Positions 8,220 to 17,743 of a DNA stretch of 60,416 bases are shown piece after piece (within the stretch, counting starts at the first letter, position 1; each line of letters starts with the position of its first letter). The notes below the pieces were generated by a model. That model was not told the origin of the DNA and made no database searches. It was given only the letters and a program-made list of their open reading frames with translations. The translations under genes were made by a program, and so were the position numbers. Origin of the DNA: Acidimicrobiaceae bacterium (GTDB taxonomy: Bacteria; Actinomycetota; Acidimicrobiia; Acidimicrobiales; RAAP-2); assembly GCA_003160635.1 (NCBI GenBank), contig PMLV01000046.1, positions 1-60,416 of the forward strand, read 5' to 3'.

Positions 8220-9326
8220 TCAGACGAGCTGGATCCGCTCGATCGCCTCGATGTACTCCTCGACCATCCCCAGGACCACGTCACGGGTCCGGCGCACGGC
8301 CGTCGCCCTTCCGATGACCTGTCCGGCCGGGTTGAAGTTCACGTCGCGCGCTGCCTCGGGAAAGGCGTGTCCGCGTGAGACCGCTTCGATGGCCACCATC
8401 ATCTGTAATGGCATGCCCAAGGGGTCGGGGGTGTCGGCTCGCTCCCAAGCCTCGGTCCAGTCGTTCTTCAGCATCCGGCAGGGCTTGCCGGTGAACGAAC
8501 GGGAGCGGACCGTGTCCCGAGAGGTCGCCCGCAGGTAGCTCTCCATTTGTTTGGGCGGCACGTCTGCCTCTTCAACGGTGAGCCACAACGAGCCCGTCCA
8601 CACCCCGGCGGCCCCCATGACCATGGCCGCGGCCATCTGCTTGCCCGAGCCCACGCCTCCCGCCGCCAGCACGGGGGTCGGTGCGACGGCTTCGATCACC
8701 TCGGGCCACAGCACGATCGATCCGACGTCACCGGTGTGCCCCCCGCCTTCCGAGCCCTGGCAGATCACGATGTCGACACCGGCCGCCTTGTGATTGCGTG
8801 CGTGTGCGACCGACCCGGCCAAGGCCGCCACGAGCATGCCGTGCGCGTGGACCTGGTCGATCACGTCGTCGGGGGGCGTCCCGAGAGCGTTGGCCACCAG
8901 CTTCACCTTGTCGTGGTCGAGGATCACTTCGACCAGCGGTGCGGCGGTGGCCGCCGTCCAACCGAGGAGCTCCCGACGCGGTCCGCCCTCGAGCTCGGGT
9001 ACCCCGTGGTCGGCCAGGATCTTCTTGGCGAAGACCCGGTGTTCGTCCGGGATCATGGCGCGGAGCTCGGCTTCGAGCTTGACCGGGTCGAGCTGACCCA
9101 TCCCTTCGTACTTGCCGGGGATCACGATGTCGACGCCGTAGGGTCGATCGCCGACGTGCTCGTCCAGCCATCCGAGCTCCACTTCGAGCTCCTCGGCGCT
9201 GAATCCGACGGCTCCCAGAACGCCCATCCCGCCTGCGTTGGACACCGCAGCGGCCACGTCCCGGCAGTGGGTGAAGGCGAAGATGGGGAACTCGATGCCC
9301 AGGCGTTCGCAGAGCTCGTTGTGCAC
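8220..9326 (-). CDS. Nitronate monooxygenase / 2-nitropropane dioxygenase-like FMN protein
   Basis: A 368-aa FMN-binding TIM barrel of the NMO/IMPDH-like superfamily. It begins with LGIEFPIFAFTHCRDVAAAVSNAGGMGVLG, the family N-terminus. It has GVDIVICQGSEGGGHTGDVGS, where the His matches the catalytic His of nitronate monooxygenases, and PVLAAGGVGSGKQMAAA followed by GAAGVWTGSLW for phosphate binding. Characterised members oxidise alkyl nitronates; many actinobacterial homologues lack assigned substrates. The GTG at 9326 is chosen because GGGAGG stands 5 nt upstream of it. A TTG at 9380 would give an 18-residue extension without a ribosome site. The nitroreductase gene lies 54 nt downstream on the same strand. 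Confidence 0.85.
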   Translation of the reverse strand: MHNELCERLGIEFPIFAFTHCRDVAAAVSNAGGMGVLGAVGFSAEELEVELGWLDEHVGDRPYGVDIVIPGKYEGMGQLDPVKLEAELRAMIPDEHRVFAKKILADHGVPELEGGPRRELLGWTAATAAPLVEVILDHDKVKLVANALGTPPDDVIDQVHAHGMLVAALAGSVAHARNHKAAGVDIVICQGSEGGGHTGDVGSIVLWPEVIEAVAPTPVLAAGGVGSGKQMAAAMVMGAAGVWTGSLWLTVEEADVPPKQMESYLRATSRDTVRSRSFTGKPCRMLKNDWTEAWERADTPDPLGMPLQMMVAIEAVSRGHAFPEAARDVNFNPAGQVIGRATAVRRTRDVVLGMVEEYIEAIERIQLV

Positions 9327-9443
9327 GGTGACCTCCCGAGGTCGTGAGCCGGCCGGACCATTGCCGACGAGTAGAACCAATTCTAGTTTGGCGCAACGCC
9401 ACCCGCATGGCCCGCCCGGTCGTGACCGGTAGGAAAGGTCCTC

Positions 9444-11363
9444 TCAGGCCGCCGGCGATTGGGGGCCGGTGACCTCCTGATCGGCAAACTGGGTGTGGTA
9501 GAGCTCGGCGTAGAGGCCCTGCTGGGCCAACAGGCTGGCGTGGGTGCCTCGCTCCACCACACGGCCGTCGTCGATCACCAATAATTGATCTGCCTCACGG
9601 ACGGTGGAGAGCCGGTGGGCGATGACCAGGGAGGTGCGACCGCTCAGCGTCTGTCTCAGTGCCCGCTGTACGGCCGCCTCAGACTCCGAGTCCAGGTGGG
9701 CCGTGGCCTCGTCGAGCACGACGACGTCAGGGGCCTTGAGGATGAGCCGGGCCAAGGCCACCCGTTGCTTCTCGCCCCCGGAGAGCCGGTAGCCCCTTTC
9801 GCCCACCAGGGTGTCGAGCCCCTCGGGAAGGTCCGAGACGAGGTGGCCGAGCTGGGCGTGTGCCAGGGCGGCGAGGACCTCTTCCTCGGTGGCTTCAGGT
9901 CGGGCGTAGGTCAGGTTCGCTCGGAGGGTGTCATGGAAGAGGTACGGGTCCTGGGTGACGACTCCTACGACGTCACGGATGGACTGCATCGTGGCGTGCC
10001 GGACATCGATCCCGTTCAGCTTCAACGAGCCCGCCGTCACGTCGTACAGGCGGGGAACCAGCGAGGAGATCGTCGTCTTGCCGGCACCCGATGGCCCGAC
10101 GAGCGCCACCATCTGTCCCGGTTCGACCCGGAACGACACGTCGTGCAGGACCTCGCTGTTGATGCCGGACTCGAGAACAGCCACTGATTCGAGAGAGGCC
10201 AGCGAGACCTCCTGCGCACCCGGATAGGTGAAGTTGACGTGGTCGAATTCAATGGAGACGGTTCCCCGTGGAACGTCGACGGCATCGGGCGTCTCTTCGA
10301 TCATGGGAACGATGTCGAGTACCTCGAAGAGGCGTTCGAAGGAGATGAGCGCCGTCACGACATCGAGTTGCAGGTTGGAAAGCTGGGTCAGTGGCCCGTA
10401 CAGACGGGTCAGGTACTGGGTCAGCGCCACGACGGTGCCTATGGCAAGTGTGCCGCGCACCGCGGCCACACCCCCGAATCCGTACACGATGGCGGTGGCC
10501 ATCGATGCAGTCAGTGTCAGGGCAACCATGAAGATCCGGGCATAGGTGGCCTGCGCGATCCCGATGTCCCGGACCCGCCCTGCTTTGGAATCGAACGACT
10601 CCGCCTCGACCTGGGGCCGACCGAGCAACTTGACCAGCATGGCCCCACCCACGTTGAATCGCTCCTGCATCACCATGTTCATCTGGGAGTTGAGGTCGTA
10701 GCCCTCCTTCGTGAGAGAGCCGAGATGCCGACCGACGATGCGGGCCGGGATGAGGAAAACGGGAAGGAGGACCAGCGCAGCCAAGGTGATCTGCCAACTC
10801 AGGTAGAACATCGTCCCGAGCACGATGAGCACGGTGACCAGGTTGCCCACGGCGTTGGACAGGAGATCGGTGAATGCCTGTTGTGCGCCGAGAACGTCGT
10901 TGTTCAGTCGGCTGATCAGGGCGCCGGTCTGGGTCCGGGTGAAGAACGCCAGGGGCATGCTCTGAATATGGCGAAAGACCTTCGACCGCATGTCGAAGAT
11001 CAACCCCTCGCCGATCACCGCTGAGATCCGACGCTCGGTCAGGGACAGGAGGGCGTCGAACAGCGCTAATCCACCTGCCACGCACGCCAGCACGATGACC
11101 AGATCGGCATTATGTCGTTGGATCCCGTTGTCGATTAGCGCCCGGAGAATCAGGGGGTTTATGGCACTGATGACGGCATCGAGGATCACCACCGGCAGGA
11201 AGACGGCGAGGATCTTCTTGTAGGGGACGGCGAAGGTCAACATGCGCCGCGCCGTGCCCTTCTTCACGCGATGCTGCAGGAGGGAGCGGTCCTGGCGGAG
11301 TGAGCGCATTCCGGCCCAGGCTCCGCCTCGTCCGCCACCCATGGCGTGGCCCGGCATGCTCAC
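9444..11363 (-). CDS. ABC exporter, fused permease-ATPase (MsbA/MDR type)
   Basis: A 639-aa half-transporter acting as a homo- or heterodimeric exporter in the cytoplasmic membrane. Residues about 50-330 form the six-helix ABC_membrane domain. The nucleotide-binding domain has Walker A GPSGAGKTT, a Q-loop in VVTQDPYLF, signature LSGGEKQRVALAR, Walker B VVVLDEAT and the H-loop IAHRLST. The NBD contains an insert (roughly residues 385-400, QEVSLASLESVAVLESG) between the A-loop strand FTYPG and the next strand, longer than usual. An N-terminal glycine- and methionine-rich stretch (GHAMGGGRGGAWAGMRS) precedes the first helix. GTG 11363 or ATG 11357, only two codons apart, are equally possible starts. 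There is no partner half-transporter nearby, so a homodimer is likely. The substrate is unknown. Confidence 0.9.
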   Translation of the reverse strand: MSMPGHAMGGGRGGAWAGMRSLRQDRSLLQHRVKKGTARRMLTFAVPYKKILAVFLPVVILDAVISAINPLILRALIDNGIQRHNADLVIVLACVAGGLALFDALLSLTERRISAVIGEGLIFDMRSKVFRHIQSMPLAFFTRTQTGALISRLNNDVLGAQQAFTDLLSNAVGNLVTVLIVLGTMFYLSWQITLAALVLLPVFLIPARIVGRHLGSLTKEGYDLNSQMNMVMQERFNVGGAMLVKLLGRPQVEAESFDSKAGRVRDIGIAQATYARIFMVALTLTASMATAIVYGFGGVAAVRGTLAIGTVVALTQYLTRLYGPLTQLSNLQLDVVTALISFERLFEVLDIVPMIEETPDAVDVPRGTVSIEFDHVNFTYPGAQEVSLASLESVAVLESGINSEVLHDVSFRVEPGQMVALVGPSGAGKTTISSLVPRLYDVTAGSLKLNGIDVRHATMQSIRDVVGVVTQDPYLFHDTLRANLTYARPEATEEEVLAALAHAQLGHLVSDLPEGLDTLVGERGYRLSGGEKQRVALARLILKAPDVVVLDEATAHLDSESEAAVQRALRQTLSGRTSLVIAHRLSTVREADQLLVIDDGRVVERGTHASLLAQQGLYAELYHTQFADQEVTGPQSPAA

Positions 11364-11551
11364 AGGCGGGGAACTCCCAGCAGGGTGTGCTGCCCCGGTG
11401 CAGGTCGAAATTTCATCTCGTCAACCTATCTGTGAGTGGTGGACCGCCACCCCGGGTCGTGGGGATCCTGTTGGATTGACCACCCACGTCCTCCTAAAGG
11501 CTGAGGCCCGACGGCCCGTATCGTTCCAACGGGCGATGACGGAGGGAGCGG

Positions 11552-12046
11552 TTGCTGGGCAAGAATGGCCCCATGTACGGCGAAAGTGAATCGGGCGAGG
11601 AGGTGGGGAGGGCGCTCCAAATCCGAGAATGGGGAGCGTCCATTCTCGGATTGCTGGTTTCGCTGATGGTCGTGGGTCCCACCTTCTTGTCCGAAGAGAC
11701 GTGGCATGGCGCCCCCCTCATCGATCGAGGTGGTGCGCTCTGGGTCGTTCCTGCCGTGGTCATGGCCATCAGCTTCTATGCAGGCGGAATGATCGCCGGC
11801 TACTCCCAAGCTCGGATTCGGGGAGCGCTCCTGCGCGGGCTCCTGGTGGCCGCCCTCACCATTTTGCTGGCGTTCGCCGGCGACCTTGCGCGCCGTGCAG
11901 CGCTCGGCGAAGGGGTGCAGCTACGGATCCTCGAATATTGGGTTGGCGCAGTCGTTGCCGCAGTCCTCGTCGGAGGGCTCGGAGGGCTGAGCGGGCGCCG
12001 TCTGGCGATCGGCGTCCGGACACGGCGCCAGATGCAATTGCCATAG
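11552..12046 (+). CDS. Four-helix membrane protein, unknown function
   Basis: A 164-aa protein with four predicted membrane helices, roughly at residues 29-50, 64-85, 93-110 and 128-150, and a basic C-terminal tail. It is not recognised. The TTG at 11552 has a good ribosome site, GGAGGGAG, 4-5 nt upstream. An ATG seven codons later has none, so the TTG start is favoured with moderate confidence. It is divergent from the ABC exporter and convergent with the exopolysaccharide operon, whose last gene ends only 11 nt away on the other strand. The TM pattern resembles small TIGR04086-type membrane proteins, but no assignment is made. Confidence 0.65.
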   Translation: MLGKNGPMYGESESGEEVGRALQIREWGASILGLLVSLMVVGPTFLSEETWHGAPLIDRGGALWVVPAVVMAISFYAGGMIAGYSQARIRGALLRGLLVAALTILLAFAGDLARRAALGEGVQLRILEYWVGAVVAAVLVGGLGGLSGRRLAIGVRTRRQMQLP

Positions 12047-12057
12047 GAGCTGGGTAC

Positions 12058-13302
12058 CTAGGACCCGAGCGATGCCGCGCACGCGTTGAGAGCGCCCTGA
12101 TTCGTCGGGTTGTCTATGTCCGATTGGTAGATCAGGATCACCTTGCTCTCCATGGGCCCGGTTGCGTCAGAACAGTCGCCGGCCAGGGTGTCGCCGCTGC
12201 TCGAGGTCGCCCCGCGTTGCTCCACGATGGTGGTTGTCTTCGCCCAGTCGGCGTCCTGCGGTGTTGACGTGGATGTGAGACCGTCGTATTGCATGGGGAA
12301 ACCGTTGGCCACGAACCATCCGGTGAGTGTCGTGTAGTTGTCCAACCGGGATCGACCCGAACTGAGAAAGGAGGAATCGACGAGGGGAACGACCGGGGTG
12401 CGATGAAAATCATCCCTGAACGTCGTGGCGATGTTCTCAACGGTGGCCAGCCACACAGCGTCGCTATACCCGCGCGCGGTCCACACCGCGAGTCGGTTGG
12501 TCGTGCCCCCTTGGGTATCGGGGAGTGTCTCCCCGCCTTCGCCGATGCCCATCTGGATGAAGCTCACGGCAGGATTGCCATCGTAGTGAGCCGCGTACGC
12601 AGCAATGAACGCGTCGTAGTCGCTCAAGAATGTGGGGTTCCAGTAGGCAGGGAGGGTCGACCCGGCGTCCTCGACCGATGGCACGCCCTGGGCGTAGACC
12701 CACGCCGGCGTCGCATTGGCCGCAGCCGATCCCCACGATGCTTCTCCGCCCGCGCTGACCCGCAGAATGACGTGCTTTCCTGCCGCGGCCCACGGCGCGA
12801 TTGCTTGATCCACCCGCGCCCACGAGAACTGCCCGGGGGAGGGCTCGAGCTGAGCCCACTCAAAGGTGAGGGTGGTCCCGGCCAGGTCGGGATTCCCGGC
12901 GTCTGTCGCTGAGTTGCCGCCTGAAAATTCGTAGATCCCCTGAGTGGTGATCGTGTCGGGACGGAAATTCAGGGAAATCGTGGTCGCGGGGTTCGTTGGG
13001 GTGGTGCTGCCCCCGGTCTTCGCCGGGACCGGTGCATGGGATTTGCTCGCCGACCCGCCGGGAGAAGCTCCCGCGATGGTCGTCGTCGTCGACGTCGCCG
13101 CGGACGGCGCGACATCGTTGTGAGTGGAGGTGGAGTGCGTGCTGCTTTTGGGAGGAGAAGTCGACGCCTGAGGACCGGGACCGGACGTGAGCGTGATCGC
13201 GGCCGCCGCCGCTCCACCGGCGAGTAGCGCGGCCGCCGCGACGGCCAGCCGACGTCTGGATGAGGGGCGAGAACGTCGTGCTGTGGCCTGCCGGCTGGTC
13301 AT
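12058..13302 (-). CDS. Secreted glycoside hydrolase-like TIM barrel (last gene of the EPS operon)
   Basis: A 414-aa exported protein. Residues 1-40 are a signal peptide: RRSRPSSRRR basic start, AVAAAALLAGGAAAAAITL core. A Ser/Thr/Pro-rich linker of about 70 residues follows, then a catalytic-looking domain. FEWAQLEPSPGQFSWARVDQAI is the pattern of glycoside hydrolase TIM barrels (GH42/GH5/GH10-like), and HVILRVSAGG is the next strand. FIQMGIGEGGETL carries E255, a good acid/base candidate, and VVPLVDSSFLSSG comes later. The exact GH family is not recognised and the nucleophile is not assigned. Its place at the end of a polysaccharide operon, after synthase, membrane-fusion and TPR proteins, fits a polymer-trimming or release enzyme like PelA, AlgL or BcsZ in other systems. 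That role is an inference. Confidence 0.75.
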   Translation of the reverse strand: MTSRQATARRSRPSSRRRLAVAAAALLAGGAAAAAITLTSGPGPQASTSPPKSSTHSTSTHNDVAPSAATSTTTTIAGASPGGSASKSHAPVPAKTGGSTTPTNPATTISLNFRPDTITTQGIYEFSGGNSATDAGNPDLAGTTLTFEWAQLEPSPGQFSWARVDQAIAPWAAAGKHVILRVSAGGEASWGSAAANATPAWVYAQGVPSVEDAGSTLPAYWNPTFLSDYDAFIAAYAAHYDGNPAVSFIQMGIGEGGETLPDTQGGTTNRLAVWTARGYSDAVWLATVENIATTFRDDFHRTPVVPLVDSSFLSSGRSRLDNYTTLTGWFVANGFPMQYDGLTSTSTPQDADWAKTTTIVEQRGATSSSGDTLAGDCSDATGPMESKVILIYQSDIDNPTNQGALNACAASLGS

Positions 13303-13321
13303 GACGACTCTCCTCTACCCA

Positions 13322-16300
13322 TTAGTTCGAACATAGGAACACCGATACCGATTCTCCCTCATAGACGAGCCGGAAACGGTTCGCGACGATCGCCTTGACG
13401 CCGGGAAGGAGGCGGCCCACGTTTTGGTCCGCCACTACCAACCAAACCCGACGATGGGCATCGATGGCGGTCTCGAACTCCACCGGGTCGAGAAGCACCG
13501 GGATCCCGTACTCCGTATCGACAACCTGATCGTTCTTCTCGAAGACGTAGAGCAACGTCTGTGTGCGGTTGGCCGAAACCCAGTACGTGGGGGCGCGTCC
13601 GAGACTGGAACCAGTCAGGTTGGCCGGTCCCACGGCGATCACTGCGTCGCCCCGCTCCTGGTGGGCCTTGACATAGGCGACGGCGTTCGGGTAGTCCAGA
13701 TTGAAGTGCTGGACATCCGCACCGACAAGGACCTCGGCCAGGGGGCCGTAGTCGCTGAGGCTCCCGACCGTGCTCATCGTGACGGCCAATGCGCAGGCTG
13801 CTGCCACGACGACGAGCATCGCCTGGCGGGCCGAGCGGGAAGCCCCCCGCTCGCCTGACGTCACGATGTTGCGCACTACAGAGAAGATCTCGGCGCCTGC
13901 CCGGGTCGCCAGAATGAAGACGAACGGCAAGGTGATGAACACGTAGCGCGGGTTCTTCGCCGGCAGGAAGAGTGAGACGATGATGGTGGGGACGATCCAG
14001 AAGGCGGCGAGGTAGATGAGCGTCTTGTCCTTCTGCCGCCATCCGATCACGGTCCCGATCACCGCCAGAATGCTCACGATCGTCAAAGCCGGTCCGGGGC
14101 CGCCGGGGGTGAAGAACACATTGACCAGGTAGTAGAAGGGTTGTGGCGACCATTGCACCAGTGGCCCTCCGCTCAGATCGACCCCGAATGCCGGGGGATG
14201 TGTGAGTTTGGCCAAGGCCAGTTGTGCTGCGATGGTGAGCCCGGTCAGTCCCCCGAACACCCACCATCGCCATTGTCGACACCAACGAAATCCCAGGAAG
14301 CCGAAGAGCGCCATCGGCACGAGCAGCAGCACCCCGAATGATTCCTCGTGCGAAAAGTACATACATACCGTCACGGCGGCGACCGTGGCGATGCGGGCCG
14401 TCGTTGGCTCTCTCATCGCCCTGAGTAACACGACTGCCAGCAAGATCACGAAGAACTGCACCATTTGGTACATCCGCACTTCTTGGGCGTGCGTCTGCTC
14501 CAACACGGCCGAGGCGAAGACCAACGTGCCGGCCAGCTGGAACGAACGGTTTCGCGGTACCGCCAGAGGGATCAGGCGGAAGCCGAACAAGATCACGGTG
14601 GCTCCGAACCACAGGGTGCTCATCTCGCGCATCCACGAAGTCCGGTAGTGGGTGAGACCGCCCACCACGGCCAGGAGCGCCGAATACAACTCGGATTTCC
14701 AGTAGAGGAATCCCGATGGCCAGCGAGGCACCAGGTGGGCTCCGATGCCCTGGGCGGCGGCGATGGAGGACAGCTCGTCCTGCCACAGCGGCTGGTAATC
14801 AATGCGATAGCTCAGGAGCAGCGTCCAGAAGACGGCGATACCCACGACCCCGACGCCGTAACGATGCGCCCGTAGCCACGCACGCGCCCTTGACCCGTGT
14901 TCGGACATGACACCCAGGTCCGGATCGGTACTGCGTCGTGGCGCGGGGTGAGCGTTTCGGGCCAGCCGTGCTGATCGAGGGCGCACCGCGCACGTGAGCA
15001 CCACGGATGTCACCACACCCACAACAGTCAAGAGGAGGACAATGCGTAAGAGAAAGGGCGTGCTCGGGAAGGGTGGCTGCACCTCGATGAAATGCCGAAA
15101 CTGCGTGAGCACGAAGACCAGTCCGACGGCGGGCAGTGAACCGGCCGCGACCGCGCCGATGGCTCGTCGGCGCCGGATGCCAAAGAGGTTGAGCACCAGG
15201 GCAAGGAGGCACCCCAGTCCGAACATCAGCAGAGAAAGCTGCAGCGTGTGCACGAACCGGGGGCCAGCCGGGACGGTGGTCGTTCCCGTCGTCTTCTGAA
15301 ACGTCGAATTGAACAGCCTCTCCGGCTCGGCCACGAGATTGGGATGCGCCGCGTTCGATGCGGTCCACGTCGGTCCGCTCTGGAACGGCACGACGGATGT
15401 GCCGTCGCCCACTTGGCCATCGAGATACACGGAGGGCACGGAGACGGACGTGACCGACACGCTGAGCCGGTGGGTGCCGGCGTGCGCCACCGGGCACAGG
15501 TCGTAGATGGTGAGAGGCGTCGTGTCTTTGAGCGGCTCCACGTTCCACGAGGTGATGGCAGGCACACCCAGTACCTGCCAGGTGCCCGGTCCCGAGGCGA
15601 TGGGCTGTCCGTCCAGCGCCACGGTGTAGGGGCCGTTCGCCGCCACTCGCAACCAGCTGTTCGTACAACCCGACGGGAAGTCGATGTTGGTCGAGGCGGT
15701 CAGCTGATGCCCGTCCGGATCGCCGACGATTGCTTCTCCTGCCGCAGTGGATGTGTACGAGTCCGGTGCCGTGGAGACTGTTGTTGCCCCGATCCTGGAC
15801 GCGGCCGAAGTCGCCGACACCCAATCGGTGGGGACCATTGTCGTGGTGGCAAACGCACCGGATCTCGGCAGCGTTTGGCCGGTGAGCGCCACGTTCGTGG
15901 TCGAACGCCAGGCCGAGGGCTTCACGCCGTAGGTCTGGACGAGGCCACCGGACTGGATGCGGACACGAGCCTGGAAGGCCGGAGTGCTGTCGTTGTAGTT
16001 GACGACCTCTAGTCCGATGACGTTGGCCCCGACGACCAGGCCTGGCCTGAGGTCGATGGTCTCTACGACGCGGGGGACGTAGGTGCCGTTGTAGGTCGCG
16101 ACCCGTGGGGTGGAGGCGAGGTTCACTCCGTTCACATAGGGGATGGCAGCTTGGTCCGCCGATACCCAGAGGGTTGCGCTCTGCGGAACGACCCCGAGGG
16201 GAAGGTTCAGTCGGAAGAAGGCGTGAGGCCCGGGCTCGGGAGAACGGATCCAGGTTTGCCCTGCCGTTGGCGCCGCAAATGGCTGCCGTGGTGTGCGTGT

Positions 16301-16483
16301 CTCGACAGAGCTCCAGAAGCTCCCGATCAGCCACGCCGCGATGGCCATGATGACCATCGAAACGATGACCGTTCGTCGTGTCGCGATCGGAGGACCGAGT
16401 AGTGGACGGCGTTCCAATTCGATCGGCTCGACCAGGTGAGGATCCAAGAGGACCGGTTCGGAGTAGATGAGAGTCCCAGTCAT
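13322..16483 (-). CDS. Giant GT-C fold glycosyltransferase with N-terminal extracytoplasmic beta domains
   Basis: A 1053-aa membrane protein. One N-terminal helix (residues 38-57) is followed by about 350 residues of beta-rich extracytoplasmic sequence resembling carbohydrate-binding or jelly-roll folds (FFRLNLPLGVVPQSATLWVSAD, NVIGLEVVNYND). About a dozen helices follow from residue 410. WQDELSS puts D569-E570 in the first long loop after a helix, the acidic pair expected of GT-C enzymes (GT39/ArnT-like) that use polyprenyl-phosphate sugars outside the membrane. AQEVRMYQMVQFF fits the same family. C-terminal residues 960-1053 form a soluble domain. The start ATG overlaps the upstream stop as ATGA, so translation is coupled. 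It likely takes sugar from the lipid carrier made by the GT2 at 24128-25135 and adds it to the polymer or to surface proteins. The acceptor is unknown. Confidence 0.8.
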   Translation of the reverse strand: MTGTLIYSEPVLLDPHLVEPIELERRPLLGPPIATRRTVIVSMVIMAIAAWLIGSFWSSVETRTPRQPFAAPTAGQTWIRSPEPGPHAFFRLNLPLGVVPQSATLWVSADQAAIPYVNGVNLASTPRVATYNGTYVPRVVETIDLRPGLVVGANVIGLEVVNYNDSTPAFQARVRIQSGGLVQTYGVKPSAWRSTTNVALTGQTLPRSGAFATTTMVPTDWVSATSAASRIGATTVSTAPDSYTSTAAGEAIVGDPDGHQLTASTNIDFPSGCTNSWLRVAANGPYTVALDGQPIASGPGTWQVLGVPAITSWNVEPLKDTTPLTIYDLCPVAHAGTHRLSVSVTSVSVPSVYLDGQVGDGTSVVPFQSGPTWTASNAAHPNLVAEPERLFNSTFQKTTGTTTVPAGPRFVHTLQLSLLMFGLGCLLALVLNLFGIRRRRAIGAVAAGSLPAVGLVFVLTQFRHFIEVQPPFPSTPFLLRIVLLLTVVGVVTSVVLTCAVRPRSARLARNAHPAPRRSTDPDLGVMSEHGSRARAWLRAHRYGVGVVGIAVFWTLLLSYRIDYQPLWQDELSSIAAAQGIGAHLVPRWPSGFLYWKSELYSALLAVVGGLTHYRTSWMREMSTLWFGATVILFGFRLIPLAVPRNRSFQLAGTLVFASAVLEQTHAQEVRMYQMVQFFVILLAVVLLRAMREPTTARIATVAAVTVCMYFSHEESFGVLLLVPMALFGFLGFRWCRQWRWWVFGGLTGLTIAAQLALAKLTHPPAFGVDLSGGPLVQWSPQPFYYLVNVFFTPGGPGPALTIVSILAVIGTVIGWRQKDKTLIYLAAFWIVPTIIVSLFLPAKNPRYVFITLPFVFILATRAGAEIFSVVRNIVTSGERGASRSARQAMLVVVAAACALAVTMSTVGSLSDYGPLAEVLVGADVQHFNLDYPNAVAYVKAHQERGDAVIAVGPANLTGSSLGRAPTYWVSANRTQTLLYVFEKNDQVVDTEYGIPVLLDPVEFETAIDAHRRVWLVVADQNVGRLLPGVKAIVANRFRLVYEGESVSVFLCSN

Positions 16484-17727
16484 GGCGGCCCTGGGGTGTA
16501 GAGGCCGGCCGCCACTTCGCGGCCGAGACCGTTGACGTCTTGCGTATCGAGGCCGACGGCCCTCACGATGTCGCGCCGGAAGGCGGCCAGGTGCCCGAGA
16601 CGTTGCTCGGACAGCGCCAGATACGTGAAGGCCAAGGATTGCAGTTCGCCGTTGTGCGCGCTCGCCACGACCCGATTCATCGACTCGATGGTTGCGGAGT
16701 CGTCCCCGGCTTCGTACGCGTAGTGGCCGTAGGTAAAGGACAAGAAGGCCATTCCGTCCAAGGTCGAGACCGCAGCTGGGTCAACCGGGGACTGGGTGCC
16801 GATCATGTCGTTGGCCAAGGAGACCGCGAAGCTGTCCTGCACGACGGGGTTGCCAGGAGCGAGGTTCAGGGCTTGGGTGTAGTCGAGCATCTGCTGCGCG
16901 ATCCCTGACGTATTCACCGGGGGACTGGCAGTCTTGGAAAACCACGCCAGCGCGCTCGCGTCGCCTTGGATGCCTTGGGCCTGACCGAGCTTTGTCTCGA
17001 GCTGGCTGTCATAGCGGAGCTGAGGATTGAGGGCCAGCGCACGATTGAAGTCACGCTCGGCCACGATCGGTTGACCTGACTGCGAGGCGGCGACGCCGTC
17101 CGACTTTGCCGCATCGGCCAGCAACCCGGTGGCGAACCCCCACGCCAGGATGATCCCGACGCCGACGGTCGCTGTGATCAGTCCGCGAGGATGACGCAGC
17201 GGCGCTACCTGTCGACCGGCCAGGAGGGCTCCTGCCACCGCTGTGAGGTACCAGCCCATCCGTAATGCGCTGAGGATCATGCTTGTGGTCGAGTCGGGAG
17301 TGAAGCCGAGGTAGCTGGTCGGTGGGACGAAGTGATACTGGAGAATCTGTCGCTCAATGATTGCTGTCTGCGCAGTGTCCGACGAAAGACGGAAGAGCGT
17401 CTCGGCACCCATGATCCGGGTGGTGAGGACGAACAGGAGCGAGGTCGCCACCATGGTCCACCCGCAGGCGCGCGTCGTATTGGTGGGCTTCCCGCGGGAG
17501 CGGACGGCCGAGGCTGCCGCACCGAGGACCAGTACGGCAATCAGCTCGCCATACGTCAGATGACCGACAAGGGGCACGGCGCCCAGCGCAAACGTGAGAT
17601 GCCAGGCGGAAAGGCTCGGGCTCAAGCTGAGACCGAGCCACGGGAGCGTCAACGAAGCGAGGGCGATGGCGAGGCCGAGAACCACCCTCCATGATGCATG
17701 GGACCGCACACTCGACGGACTCGTCAT
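16480..17727 (-). CDS. Membrane protein with C-terminal TPR-like repeats (EPS operon)
   Basis: About 415 aa from the ATG at 17727. Residues 20-190 hold five or so hydrophobic helices. The C-terminal 220 residues are soluble and helical with TPR-like units (AERDFNRALALNPQLRYDS, YTQALNLAPGNPVVQ, YLALSEQRLGHLAAFRRDI), showing the alanine/leucine spacing and ALxLxP turns of tetratricopeptide repeats. No enzymatic motif is seen. In alginate, Pel and cellulose systems a TPR protein scaffolds the secretion complex, and this gene's place between the HlyD-like and GT-C genes suggests a similar role, by inference. It starts 16 nt after the HlyD-like gene and its stop overlaps the next start by 4 nt. 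Confidence 0.75.
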   Translation of the reverse strand: MTSPSSVRSHASWRVVLGLAIALASLTLPWLGLSLSPSLSAWHLTFALGAVPLVGHLTYGELIAVLVLGAAASAVRSRGKPTNTTRACGWTMVATSLLFVLTTRIMGAETLFRLSSDTAQTAIIERQILQYHFVPPTSYLGFTPDSTTSMILSALRMGWYLTAVAGALLAGRQVAPLRHPRGLITATVGVGIILAWGFATGLLADAAKSDGVAASQSGQPIVAERDFNRALALNPQLRYDSQLETKLGQAQGIQGDASALAWFSKTASPPVNTSGIAQQMLDYTQALNLAPGNPVVQDSFAVSLANDMIGTQSPVDPAAVSTLDGMAFLSFTYGHYAYEAGDDSATIESMNRVVASAHNGELQSLAFTYLALSEQRLGHLAAFRRDIVRAVGLDTQDVNGLGREVAAGLYTPGPP

Positions 17728-17743
17728 CGGGCGGGCCTCATGT

